DNA of 64,000 bases from Brevibacillus laterosporus DSM 25. GTDB taxonomy: Bacteria; Bacillota; Bacilli; Brevibacillales; Brevibacillaceae. The stretch is from positions 62,001 to 126,000 of the forward strand of contig NZ_CP017705.1 of NCBI RefSeq assembly GCF_002706795.1, read 5' to 3'. Shown in pieces: positions 42,301 to 52,500 of this stretch. How positions within the stretch are numbered: the stretch's first letter is position 1; each line of letters starts with the position of its first letter. The notes under the pieces were generated by a model, which saw only the letters and a list, made by a program, of their open reading frames with translations, made no database searches and had not been told where the DNA came from. Position numbers and translations under genes: made by a program.

Positions 42301-45300
42301 GAAGGTTTCGCCTGCCTTAGCAACCACAACCGATTTAACCACGGCTTCTAGACCTGTTGCCACCCTCGTACCTAGTCCACCTTCATCAGCAAAAACGAGC
42401 CACCTTTGCTCTGCTAGCAATTCGTTACTCTTCTCTTTTCGAAGTGGGACAGAAGACCACTGCGGTGTATAGAACCATTCGCTAATATTTTCCTTTTTAT
42501 GAAGCTGCGGCGTTTTTTTAGTCAATCTCTGACTTAATTCAAATGGATTCGCTTGTATCTTGTAACTAATAGGATCAAAGGAATAGGTTGGTAAAGGGAT
42601 ACGTTGACGTTGTTCATCCCCGTAGAAGTTGGTCCAATCTACGTATGCTCCCAATCCCCACAAGCGAGCAAGCTTCGTTAATAAGAAGTAAACATCAGAG
42701 ATTTTTTGTTTAGGATGTTTGATTGTATGCAGTACTCGTTCCGGCTCATCTTCGAAGAAACGGTTGAGCAGTACGCTTACGTCTCTACTTGGACCAATCT
42801 CGACAAAAACGCTATCCTTATCCTGTTTGAGTGTTTCAATTCCATCCGCAAATCGGACGGTTTCACGCATATGGGTGACCCAATACATCGGATCTTGTAC
42901 TTGTTCAGCTGTGATCCAAGTGCCAGTTACATTTGAAACAAATGGAATGTCTGGCTCTTGTAGTGGAATAGTCCGGATAACCTGCTCAAATTCTTCAAGG
43001 ATTGGGTCGAGAACGATGGAGTGGGCTGCATGTTCACTTGGCACTCGCATGCTTAACAATCGGTTAGCCCGTAACTCTAGCTCAAATTCCTTGATGGCAT
43101 TTTCTGATCCTGACACAATGCTAGATGGACCATTATCAATCGCTAAGGATATCGCGCTACTGTCGGTATCTCTATGCTTCGTTATAAACGTAGCAATTCT
43201 TTCACTTGTTTCTCTAGCACTTAGCGGCACACTAAGCATCGCTCCAGACACTTTATTCATTAGTCGTCCGCGTTCTACAATCAGTTTTAAGACGTTGTGT
43301 AGGGAAAATACTCCTGCGATAGTTGCCGCCACATACTCACCAAAGCTATAGCCTATGACAGCGGAAGGTTGTATTCCCCATTGCATTAGTAACTGGGCAA
43401 GCGCATATTCAAAGGTAAAGAGTATCGGTTGTCCAAACTCGTTTTTGTTAATCTTTGTGCCAGCCTCATCGTCGTCAGCTTCCGGAAATAAAACATTTCT
43501 TAGGTCAAAGCCTAGCATTGGTTCAAGAATAGTAAAGCATTTGTCCACTTCGGCCCGGAACTGAGGCTCCTGCTCGTACAAATCTCGTCCCATGTTGACA
43601 TACTGAGAGCCTTGACCAGAGAACATGAATACGACAGGGCGATTTTCTCCTTTTGCCTTAATGGTGTCTATTTTATTTGTATCTGTGGACAGTAGCAGTT
43701 CACTTGCTTCTTCAACACTTTTGCAGAGGAGAGTTCGTCTATACGTAAATGATTTTCTACCAAGCTGTAGCGTATAGGAGACATCAGCCAGATTTACATC
43801 AGGATGTTTACGTAAATAATTCCCTAGATTCTGGGTCATCCGATCTAATGACGATACCGTTTTAGCGGAAAGAACAAGCATTTTCCAGTCACGTAGGGAA
43901 TCGTTAGAAATAGATCGAGGCGATGCTTCTTCAAGAACAATATGCGCGTTCGTGCCACCGATACCAAACGAACTAACTCCTGCGCGTAGTGGATTTGACT
44001 CGGATTTCCATTCTCGCAATTGTGTGTTAACGAAAAACGGACTATTATCGAAATCAATTTGTTTATTCGGTGTTTTAAAATGTAGGCTAGCTGGAATTTG
44101 ACGATTTTGCATAGCCATGACAACTTTGATAAAACCCGCCACGCCTGATGCCGCATTGAGGTGACCTACATTTGACTTCACTGAGCCAATCGCGCAATAT
44201 TGGCGTTTTTCTGAGTTGAATGCTTGCTTTAACGCACTAATCTCAATTGTGTCACCTAATTTGGTCGCCGTTCCGTGGGTCTCGATATAAGTGATGCTTT
44301 CAGGATCGACATTTGCACTGGAGTGGGCGGCCCGGATTACATCCACTTGGCCCTCCACGCTCGGTGCCGTATATCCAACCTTACGATTACCATCATTGTT
44401 AATGGCCGATCCTTTGATAACAGCATGGATGAAATCTCCATCAGTGATTGCATCCTCTAGCGATTTAAGAACAACAACGCCTGCCCCATCGCCAAACAGC
44501 ATTCCGCTCGCCTTTTCATCAAAGCTTCGGCAATGTCCATCTACTGCGAACAGCATTCCTTCTTCATAGATGTAACCAGCCTTATCCGGTTGTGTAAGCG
44601 TAATTCCTCCCGCTATTGCCATATCACATTGTCCGTTTAATAGAGCTTGGCAAGCTGTAATAATCGATACAAGCGAGGTAGAGCAGCCCGTAAATATATT
44701 AGAGCTTGGTCCTTTTAAATTCAATTTATAGGAGATTTGCGTACTTAAAGAATCTTTATCGTTTAAAAGCGAGGCGAGGAATTGTCCCGACGGTTCATTC
44801 GCTTCTGCCAACGTAGCCATTACCTGCCAGTACAAATTTGGAGACGCTCCTGCAAAGACTCCGACTAAGCCCTTATAGGAATCAATGTTATAGCCCGCGT
44901 GTTCAAGTGCTGCCCACGTACACTCATGGAAAACACGAAGCTGAGGGTCCATTACCATTGCGTCTTTTGGCGTGTAATCGAAGAAGGCGGAATCAAAATA
45001 CTCCGTTCCTTCCAGATAGCCTTTAGCTTTTACATAATTCGGCAGGCTGTATTGAGCAGGATCTACTCCGGCTTCTTTAAGCTCTTCATCTGTGAAAAAG
45101 ACAACAGACTCCACTCCGTTTCTCAAATTCCCCCAGAATGTATCAATATCCTTTGCGCCCGGGAAACGTCCTGCCATTCCGATTACAGCGATATCGCCAC
45201 TCATTTTTCGTGTTCTATTTTTACTGCCTGTCAAAATTTCCTCCACTGCCTCCGCTGCTTCGCCACCGCTCAAATGCTTCGCCAGTAAGTGAATGGTTGG

Positions 45301-48300
45301 AAATTCAAACATGACTTCTATGGGGATATGTTTCTCCAGGCTTTTTACGATCTTATTGTGAATTTGAATGATATCTAATGAGGTAGCTCCCAATTGAAAG
45401 AAATTTTCTGCTGGATTAACGCTATCGACTCGATAGAAATCCATCCAAATTTCAGAAATCAATTGCTCTATCTCAGTTATTCTCGTTCTATTTTTCATGT
45501 ATTGGCTGCGTTTCTGCTGTTTGGAGGCTTTATCCTTTACACTCTCACTTGCCCTTTCCTCCTGAAGGGCTTCCAGCTTAATCCATTGGTTAATACGACT
45601 GTATAGATTTCCGGAAGAGATAATAACCTGATGAATTCCTCCCAGGCCTAACACGCATTGAAACGTTTTGATGCCTTCTTTAGGAGTCATCTCTAGGATT
45701 TCGATGCTTTCACTTACGAAGGTTTTATTGTACTCTTTGCCAGTGTATTGCCAATCGCCCCAGTTCACACTGATCCAACGGTTTGGATTTAGGACACTTT
45801 GCTTTTCGGCAAAAGCATCCAGATAAAGATTCGCTGCCGCATACGCTACGAATCCTAGTCCCCCAAGGATTGGCGATAAGGATGACACAAGCAGGCAGAA
45901 ATCAAGCGGCTTATCGCGTAGAACTTTTTCCAGCGTCAATGTTCCATATAATTTCGGCTGGAATTGTTCCTCACATTCCTTTTTAGTGATTTTTTCCATC
46001 ATGCATTGAGCTGACTTCACTCGCAAAATTCCTGCTGCATGGATAACACCATGAATCGATCCGAATTTCTCCTCCGCTTGAGCAATGACATCACGCATCT
46101 GATTTTCATCCGCAACATTAGCACGGATAATGAGTACTTCCGCCCCATACTCCTCCATCTGTTGAATGTGCCTAATTTTTATGCTCATGTCGTCGTTTTC
46201 TTCATGGTTTGCAAGCCATGTTTCCCACTCTGCACGCTGTGGCAATTGGGAACGTCCTAGGAGTATCAGTTTAGCTTGAACTGTTTTTGCTAGATATTCT
46301 GCCACCTTGGTTCCGATACCACCAAGCCCGCCTGTAATCAAATAGACGCCTTTTTTACGTAATTGCGGTACTGTTTCCTCATTGCTTACAGAAAGTATGG
46401 CTTCTAATTGTTCAACGGGAACCTGATCAAAGGTACGAACATATCGCTCTTGATTGCGATAAGCAATAACTGTGTCTACAACCTTGCTGGTCAATTCCAT
46501 AAACAATGGTTCAATGACCTCACTCAAGCTTTGCTCATCCGTCCCCGCGATATCAATGCTACGGCACCTGATATTTTGAAACTCCTGAGGTATTACTTTG
46601 ACGGGAGCAAGCAACATCGCCTTTTCAGGTTGAACACGATCAGTATCTCCCACTTTTTGCATGTGATTTGTTATAACAGAGATTTGGATTGGGTCGATCA
46701 TATTTTGTTCAGAAATCGCCTTTACTAGGTGAATAAGTGAGTAATAGCCAAGCTCCATAGAAGTAATGCCTATATCATCCTTATTGACATTCCACATATG
46801 GATGATCTCATCGGGGAGGTTGTCATTAGTGCGTAGTTCTTGGAACAACTGTTTATAATCGTTTTCCTCACTCGCTTGTATGACATATTCCCCTTCTGAT
46901 TTTTTGCTGAAAGCTGTCCCACTACCAACTGTTGATACCTGATGTCCCGCTTTACTCAAACGGTTAGCTAGCTTGCTTCCGACATTCTCCTCGTCAACAA
47001 AAATCAGGTACTTTTTCATTTCTTTCTTCTCCTGTTGCATAGAAAAAGGTGCTGATTCCCATGTAGGTAGATAAAACCACTCCGCAATGTTTTTGTTTTT
47101 TTGTATTTTTTCTGTTTTTTGCAGGACAGTTTGAGGAGTAGGAGAATCAGGCCAGTAGCGTTGTTTTTCAAAGGGATAGGTTGGAAGAGATACACGGCGT
47201 CTTTTTTCTTTGTCATAAAAACTCTTCCACTCCGGTGTTTTTCCAAGTGTCCAAAGTGTACCAAGCGATTGTAAGAACTGAGAAACCGCGCTGTTCTCTT
47301 CCTCCTGATTCATGACAGTGACGATTCGTTCTACTTTGTCATCGATACATTTTGCCAAGCAAGTGCGTTGCTCATCCGAAGCGAACAATTGCAGGAATAA
47401 CACATCGGCAGTTTTTGCAACCTCTTCTAAACCTACAGCCTCTTCTACCTGCTCATAAAGGTGCTGTACCCAATAGCCAAAATCAGATGCTTGTTGATTG
47501 GTAATCCAAGTACCTGTCACGCTCGAGATAAAAGGTAGCCTTGGAGATTGTAGGGAGATCGTTTGAGTTAATCGCTGGAAGTCCTCTACGGTCGCTGTTT
47601 GAGAATAAAGAACCTTTCCACGAGCAATTACTAGGGACAACGCTTCCTCCAGAGTCATGACTTCCCCTACTACTGCACTCACGTATTCTCCTATGCCAAA
47701 CCCGCTCATCCCCGTAGGCTTCACTCCCCGAGCGATAAATAAGGAAGCAAGTCCGTATTGCAAGACGAATGAAAGCAGCTCTGAAATTTCTGGCTGTTTC
47801 AAAACGCGTGCAATATCATCAAGCGTATATTGTGGATACAATACGTTTCGCAAGTCATAGCCTGTAATGAACTGTACCTGATTGAAGCAGCGATCTAAGG
47901 CATTTTTGAACATTGGCTCTGATGAATACAGCTCCAACAAAAGGTTCCCATCTGAAAAACCATGTCTGTGAAACAAAAAAATCACTTCACATTGATGATC
48001 CTTAGCCAATGCAGCATTCCCTTTGCTTGCTAAAAGCTGTGCAATGGCTTCTTCACAATTGGTTGCCACAATGGCTCTACGATACGGAAATTCTCGGCGT
48101 CCAATCTGCAACGTGTATGCGACATCAGCTACCTCTGCTTTTTGTTGATTGCAAAGATACTCCACCAATTGATTTGTAGCGTTATCCAATGCAGTCAATG
48201 AACGCGCAGACAGCGGAAAAATATACTGATTGCTTTGACTAGGTTCGCTTTCGGTGGTAGGTGCTTCTTCCAAAATCACATGAACATTGGTTCCTCCATA

Positions 48301-49572
48301 CCCAAAAGCACTAACACCGGCACGCAGTGGATAACCTTCATGCTCCCAAGTCTGTAGATCCTTAACAACATAGAAAGGACTGTTTACAAGATTAATCCTA
48401 GGATTAGGACGATTAAAATGAAGCGTTGGCGGAAGTTGCTTATGCTTTAAAGCTAGGACTGTTTTTAAGAAACCAGCTACTCCTGCCGCTGTGTCCAGAT
48501 GCCCAATATTGGATTTAACTGAACCAATTCCGCAGAAGCTTTTTTGTTCGGTTGGAAAGGCTCGTTTAAGAGCTTCAAATTCAATGGTATCCCCCAGATT
48601 AGTGGCCGTACCGTGAGTTTCGATATAACTGATACTTTCCGACTCTACCTCCGCAAGATGCTGAGCAGCCATGATGACCTCTGCCTGTCCCTCTACACTT
48701 GGCGCCGTATATCCTACTTTACGTGCACCATCATTGTTTGCGGCAGTTCCTTTTATTACAGCCGCTATATTATCATTGTCAGCAATTGCATCCTCAAGTC
48801 TTTTCAGAACAACCATCCCAACTCCATCGCTAAAGACTGCTCCTTTTGCATCAGCGTCGAATGCTCGAACATGCCCATCTGGCGACGAAGTAAGCCCCGG
48901 CTCGTAGAGATAGCCTTTTTTGTTAGGATAGGAAACACGTACTCCCCCTGCTAAAGCAATAGTACATTCCCCAGTAAGAAGAGCACGACAAGCTAAGTGG
49001 ATGCTCAACAGAGAGGTAGAGCAAGCCGTGTACATCGTAAAGCTTGGTCCTTTTAATCCTAGTTTATAAGAAGTAAGGGTACTAATCGCATCTTTGTAGC
49101 AAAGAGTCCCTGCTTCATGTAATGCGGCTCCGCCATCATTTTTCATAAGCGGAGATTGTGCTACCCACTCGTAGTTGGAGGCAGCTCCAACATATAATCC
49201 GATCAACCCTTCATAGGATTTTGGATCATAGCCAGCATCCTCCAATGCTTGCCAGCTACATTCCTGAAGGAGACGAATCTGCGGGTCCATAATCTCCGCT
49301 TCCCGTGGAGAATAGCCAAAGAAACCAGGATCAAACTCTTCAATGCCTTCAATGTAACCTTTTGCTTTAACATAGTTTGGTTTTTGCAGGAGAACGGGAT
49401 CAATTCCCACCTGGCGCAATTCTTCATCAGTAAAAACAGAAATGGTCTCTACACTATTTTTCAGATTTTTCCAATACTGTTCTAGGTTATCAGCTCCTGG
49501 AAATTTACCTGCGATTCCAATGACAGCGATTTCCAAGCCAGTACGATGAGTTTGTTCTTCTTTTTTCGTCAT
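39304..49572 (-). CDS. Hybrid synthase: KS-AT(inactive)-KR-ACP-KS-AT-KR-ACP-C
   Basis: 3422 residues. KS1 has TACSTSL (~186) and IETHGTAT. AT1 is degenerate: GFGIGEY (~622-628) replaces GHSxGE, so the nucleophilic Ser is gone, and about 100 residues including the substrate motif are missing. KR1 GGLGGIG (~1070) with AYAAAN. ACP1 LGATSLD (~1395). KS2 TGCSTSL (~1632). AT2 GYSFGEY (~2075) is intact, with the unusual HAAHS (~2180). KR2 (~2610) with AYSAAN. ACP2 LGGDSLK (~2925). C HHIITDG (~3108). Neither KR shows an LDD motif. Read against zwittermicin, module 1 would add aminomalonyl in trans and module 2 hydroxymalonyl, and the C domain would join an amino acid. The start overlaps the upstream stop (ATGA). 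Confidence 0.92.
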   Translation of the reverse strand: MTKKEEQTHRTGLEIAVIGIAGKFPGADNLEQYWKNLKNSVETISVFTDEELRQVGIDPVLLQKPNYVKAKGYIEGIEEFDPGFFGYSPREAEIMDPQIRLLQECSWQALEDAGYDPKSYEGLIGLYVGAASNYEWVAQSPLMKNDGGAALHEAGTLCYKDAISTLTSYKLGLKGPSFTMYTACSTSLLSIHLACRALLTGECTIALAGGVRVSYPNKKGYLYEPGLTSSPDGHVRAFDADAKGAVFSDGVGMVVLKRLEDAIADNDNIAAVIKGTAANNDGARKVGYTAPSVEGQAEVIMAAQHLAEVESESISYIETHGTATNLGDTIEFEALKRAFPTEQKSFCGIGSVKSNIGHLDTAAGVAGFLKTVLALKHKQLPPTLHFNRPNPRINLVNSPFYVVKDLQTWEHEGYPLRAGVSAFGYGGTNVHVILEEAPTTESEPSQSNQYIFPLSARSLTALDNATNQLVEYLCNQQKAEVADVAYTLQIGRREFPYRRAIVATNCEEAIAQLLASKGNAALAKDHQCEVIFLFHRHGFSDGNLLLELYSSEPMFKNALDRCFNQVQFITGYDLRNVLYPQYTLDDIARVLKQPEISELLSFVLQYGLASLFIARGVKPTGMSGFGIGEYVSAVVGEVMTLEEALSLVIARGKVLYSQTATVEDFQRLTQTISLQSPRLPFISSVTGTWITNQQASDFGYWVQHLYEQVEEAVGLEEVAKTADVLFLQLFASDEQRTCLAKCIDDKVERIVTVMNQEEENSAVSQFLQSLGTLWTLGKTPEWKSFYDKEKRRRVSLPTYPFEKQRYWPDSPTPQTVLQKTEKIQKNKNIAEWFYLPTWESAPFSMQQEKKEMKKYLIFVDEENVGSKLANRLSKAGHQVSTVGSGTAFSKKSEGEYVIQASEENDYKQLFQELRTNDNLPDEIIHMWNVNKDDIGITSMELGYYSLIHLVKAISEQNMIDPIQISVITNHMQKVGDTDRVQPEKAMLLAPVKVIPQEFQNIRCRSIDIAGTDEQSLSEVIEPLFMELTSKVVDTVIAYRNQERYVRTFDQVPVEQLEAILSVSNEETVPQLRKKGVYLITGGLGGIGTKVAEYLAKTVQAKLILLGRSQLPQRAEWETWLANHEENDDMSIKIRHIQQMEEYGAEVLIIRANVADENQMRDVIAQAEEKFGSIHGVIHAAGILRVKSAQCMMEKITKKECEEQFQPKLYGTLTLEKVLRDKPLDFCLLVSSLSPILGGLGFVAYAAANLYLDAFAEKQSVLNPNRWISVNWGDWQYTGKEYNKTFVSESIEILEMTPKEGIKTFQCVLGLGGIHQVIISSGNLYSRINQWIKLEALQEERASESVKDKASKQQKRSQYMKNRTRITEIEQLISEIWMDFYRVDSVNPAENFFQLGATSLDIIQIHNKIVKSLEKHIPIEVMFEFPTIHLLAKHLSGGEAAEAVEEILTGSKNRTRKMSGDIAVIGMAGRFPGAKDIDTFWGNLRNGVESVVFFTDEELKEAGVDPAQYSLPNYVKAKGYLEGTEYFDSAFFDYTPKDAMVMDPQLRVFHECTWAALEHAGYNIDSYKGLVGVFAGASPNLYWQVMATLAEANEPSGQFLASLLNDKDSLSTQISYKLNLKGPSSNIFTGCSTSLVSIITACQALLNGQCDMAIAGGITLTQPDKAGYIYEEGMLFAVDGHCRSFDEKASGMLFGDGAGVVVLKSLEDAITDGDFIHAVIKGSAINNDGNRKVGYTAPSVEGQVDVIRAAHSSANVDPESITYIETHGTATKLGDTIEISALKQAFNSEKRQYCAIGSVKSNVGHLNAASGVAGFIKVVMAMQNRQIPASLHFKTPNKQIDFDNSPFFVNTQLREWKSESNPLRAGVSSFGIGGTNAHIVLEEASPRSISNDSLRDWKMLVLSAKTVSSLDRMTQNLGNYLRKHPDVNLADVSYTLQLGRKSFTYRRTLLCKSVEEASELLLSTDTNKIDTIKAKGENRPVVFMFSGQGSQYVNMGRDLYEQEPQFRAEVDKCFTILEPMLGFDLRNVLFPEADDDEAGTKINKNEFGQPILFTFEYALAQLLMQWGIQPSAVIGYSFGEYVAATIAGVFSLHNVLKLIVERGRLMNKVSGAMLSVPLSARETSERIATFITKHRDTDSSAISLAIDNGPSSIVSGSENAIKEFELELRANRLLSMRVPSEHAAHSIVLDPILEEFEQVIRTIPLQEPDIPFVSNVTGTWITAEQVQDPMYWVTHMRETVRFADGIETLKQDKDSVFVEIGPSRDVSVLLNRFFEDEPERVLHTIKHPKQKISDVYFLLTKLARLWGLGAYVDWTNFYGDEQRQRIPLPTYSFDPISYKIQANPFELSQRLTKKTPQLHKKENISEWFYTPQWSSVPLRKEKSNELLAEQRWLVFADEGGLGTRVATGLEAVVKSVVVAKAGETFEKLAENCYQLNVREKSHYLKLVSELSKEDKLPTRIAHFLGVTSMEENAALSLSDFQERGFYSLFHFVTSLVGKQTNEQMDIKIISNNVHEILGDETLIPEKATVLATAIVAPQEYSYMNCSHVDIVLPIMGSKQEGKLVEQLIAECCSPSTDKFVAYRGKNRWVQGYVSQTIDNVDDNPSPLRPKGVYLITGGLGGIGLILAEYLVKTVQAKVILTGRSGLPAREEWKKWIGSHSEKDPISQKIRKMQDLEQMGGEVLIFACDVADKDQMQAVIEQAEQIHGQINGVIHAAGVLGGNTFNLMKELLITDCEEQFKSKMYGIRVLSEVLRDKQLDFCLLMSSIASVLGGLGFTAYSAANLYMDYFVQKYNRDALVPWISVNWSDWKYWDETEKDTTVGGSIWELSMLPEEGVQVFQRILASGETWIANSPGDLQVRINQWVHLQSLRHEEEDDNEVALHARPVLLSSYVEPRTKLEKELVEIWQKIFRVNQIGIEDDFFELGGDSLKGITLVSRIHKELHVEIPVAQLFDTPTIETLCSYIHNAERSGYLSIEAAASKEAYVLSSAQKRFYVLHRLHPASTAYNDTAAVLLEGELDGKRLEQAFMKLIQRHEVFRTSIQMIDDEPKQCIHDKVDFELTYIEAEETEAPQLVRDFIRAFDLDVAPFLRIGLVKLHEAKHILIVDIHHIITDGVSFDIFVRDLMKLYSGEELPELRIQYKDYAEWQNSEREQEVVKKQKEYWMKRFEDQIPLLDLPTDYSRPKVSNFVGDTLAFEINSELTDKIRRLVSQEESTLYIVLVAIYNALLYKYTGQEDIVVGSPIAGRPHADLQNIMGVFVNMLPMRNQPKGESTFKAFLAEVKENSLQAFENQKYQYEDLVLSLGLQGNISRNPLFDVMFVLQNMDTEKLEFNGLHVSPFEFGHQRAQVDLLLRAVEALDKLEMTIEYSTELFRRETMEKFVQRYIELLEQVTADVQIKLQDISVSHDFKELVLQIDQGDFNF

Positions 49573-52500
49573 TTTGTGGACCGCCCCATTTTCAAGATTG
49601 TGCTCTTCATGAGTTGTTTAGACTTGTTCAACTCATCCGATTTTGTTTGCTCCCGCATTTCCTGTTTATCCACTGACATCTCCTGACTCAAATAAGCTGC
49701 AAGCGAGGCAATTGTCGGGTATTCATACATCGTCACAACCGAAATATCAAGATTGAGCATCTCTTTGACCTTTCTATTAACCTGAATCAAGTCAAGCGAG
49801 CTTGCTCCTAGATCAAAGAAGTTATCATGTATACCTACTCTCTCAATACCGAACATTTTTTGCCAAATATTCGCAAGCTTTCCTTCGATTTCACCCTTTG
49901 GAGCAACATAGTTGGTAGAAAGTTCTGGGCGCTGACTTCGTTCACGTGAAAACTGACCCTGTTCCAAGACAGCTTGGAAATGGGCTGATCCCTCAGCGAT
50001 TTTTTTAATCAAATCCTCAGCCGAAACCACCACCTGTGGTGAAGAATTGTGCAAGGCACGCTTGAGAACCTCCACTCCCTCAGATTGATGTAACCCGTCT
50101 TGGAGAATAGTCTCTACATTTGTATTGAGTGCTTTCGCCCAGTATTTGGCTGATTCAATAGACATTCCTACCTCTTGCCAATCAGGCCAGTTGATTGACA
50201 CAGTATGAACGCCATCCCGTGCCATTTTATAAAAGGCATAGGCATCAAGAAATTCATTCGCCACGTTATAGGCGACTTGTCCGATTTTACGGTGATAGGA
50301 AACGTTGCCTATGGATGAGCAAAGCACGAAAAAATCGAGCTTTTGTTCACTTAACAAATAATCAAGCGTGAGTGTTCCGTGTATCTTTGGAGCAAGAATT
50401 GTCTCCACCGTTTCACGCGTACGATTTTGAATTAACCCTGCGTAATCGGCAATTCCAGCAGCATGAATCACACCGTTTATTCCACCGAAACGCTCATTCG
50501 CATCCTGAATAACCTCTGCCATCTGAATCTGATTAGATACATCCGCTCTGGCAACCATTACTTCTGCTCCATAGCTTTCCAACAGGAGAATTTCTCTAAT
50601 TTTTTGACTGATGCTGTTATCTTCTGGATGATTGTTCAACCAATCATCCCATGCCATTCGTGACGGAAACTCCGAACGTCCAATCAGAATTAGCTTTGCC
50701 TGATAGCTCTTGGCAAAATCCTTTGCTATAGCAAAACCTACGCCACCCAAGCCACCCGTTATCAGATAAACGCCATACTGTTTAAGCCTTGGGGTTGTCG
50801 TAAGAGTTTCCCTAGATGATTTTTTCATGATTTGTATCCATCGATAGTTGTTACGATAGGCGACAACTTTATCCTCAGATATGTTCTCAAGCTCCACTAG
50901 CAGTTGCTGAACTATTTTTTCTTGCTTACGAGGATTGGAGGTAGACAGAATATCAATATTGCGGCATTTCAGATTGGTGTACTCTAAAGGTGCAATTTTT
51001 ACAAATCCAAGCACTGTCGCCTTTTCAGGCTGTAACTCTTCCTCACCCGTTACCTCTTGCGTGTTGTTTGTAACGACGAGTATATCAAGGGGATCAGTAA
51101 TCATCTGTCTTCCAAGTGCCTGTACAAAAGAAACAAGACTGTAAAATCCGGAGTCGATCGCTTGTTCTACACGTTTTATATCAAGCCCATAATGCTCTTC
51201 CTCATTCACACTCCACAGGTGTAGTACCTTAGTTGGTGTAAATCCCAGCTCTCTCATCTCACGAAGTAATTCGTCATAATGACTTGTCTCACATGGATGG
51301 ATTACAAAGCTACGATCATTTACCTTTCGATACGTAGAACCTTTATAAACAACAGCAATATTCGAGTTGGTCTGTTGAAGCTTCTCTAGTAAACATTTGC
51401 TTAATAAAGTGTCGTCAGCAAAAATCAGCACAGACTGCATTGCAAGACGGTCTTCGTGAGCACTAGACAAATTATCTCTTTCCCATGAAGGTTCATAGAA
51501 CCAATCTGCTATATTTGTTTTTTTAGCACTCGCCGTTTCTTGTAACAGATTCTGAGCTTTACTAGGGGTTGGAATAGATTGGGTCCACGACCAAAAGCGT
51601 TTCCGCTCAAACGGATAGGATGGAAGCGGAATTCTTCTCCGCTGTTCCTTTTCGTAGAATGCATGCCAATCTATCTGTACACCCTCTAGCCATAACTGAG
51701 CGATTTTTCGATAAAAAAACAAATCTTCCGTCGTTTGTTCCTGTGGATGAGGAAGCAAGTTAGTAACAAAGTGATCCGTTCTTTTGTCGGTGTGTCGAAG
51801 AACAAACGTACTGAGCACGCGACCTGGTCCTACTTCAATAAAAGCAGATTGTTCGCTATTCAGCAGTTCCTTGACTCCAGCAGCAAACTGAACCGTTCCG
51901 CGTACATGTTTTACCCAATACATAGGGTCAGTAGCATCTTCTATGGAAATCCAAGTGCCTGTTACGTTAGATAGAAAGGGAAGTTGTGGCTCGCGAAGTT
52001 CTATTGTGCGCACCACCGATTCGAATTCAGTCAATATTCCCTCCATCATCGCTGAATGGAACGCATGAGAGGTATGCAACTGGCTGTGCTCTACTCCTTT
52101 TTCTGTTAACAGAGACTTACATTTCTCAATCGCTTCATGAGTTCCTGAAACTACACACAGCGCTGAGCTATTAACGGCGGCTAAAGACACATCTGTAGGG
52201 AGTAGCGAAAGAAGAGCCGATTCGGGGAGTCGCACACTGAGCATCGCCCCTGTTGGCATAGCCTGCATCAGTTTGCCTCGTATTGCTACTAGTCTTACTG
52301 CATCCTTTAGAGAAAATACACCGGCAATGCAAGCTGCAGCATATTCACCAACACTATGACCGATCATCGCCTGTGGCTGTATCCCCCACTCCATTAAGGT
52401 TTGTGCCAAAGCATACTCTATCGTAAAGAGAACAATCTGTGTCACTTCCGTCTGCAACAGCATTTCAGACGCCCATTCCTTTTTGTGCTCTATTGGATAG

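Noticed and set aside
42719..43351. 210-codon plus-strand frame inside the large PKS gene
   Set aside because: It is the opposite-strand shadow of the AT2 domain; Ser-rich, low-complexity composition and no start signal.
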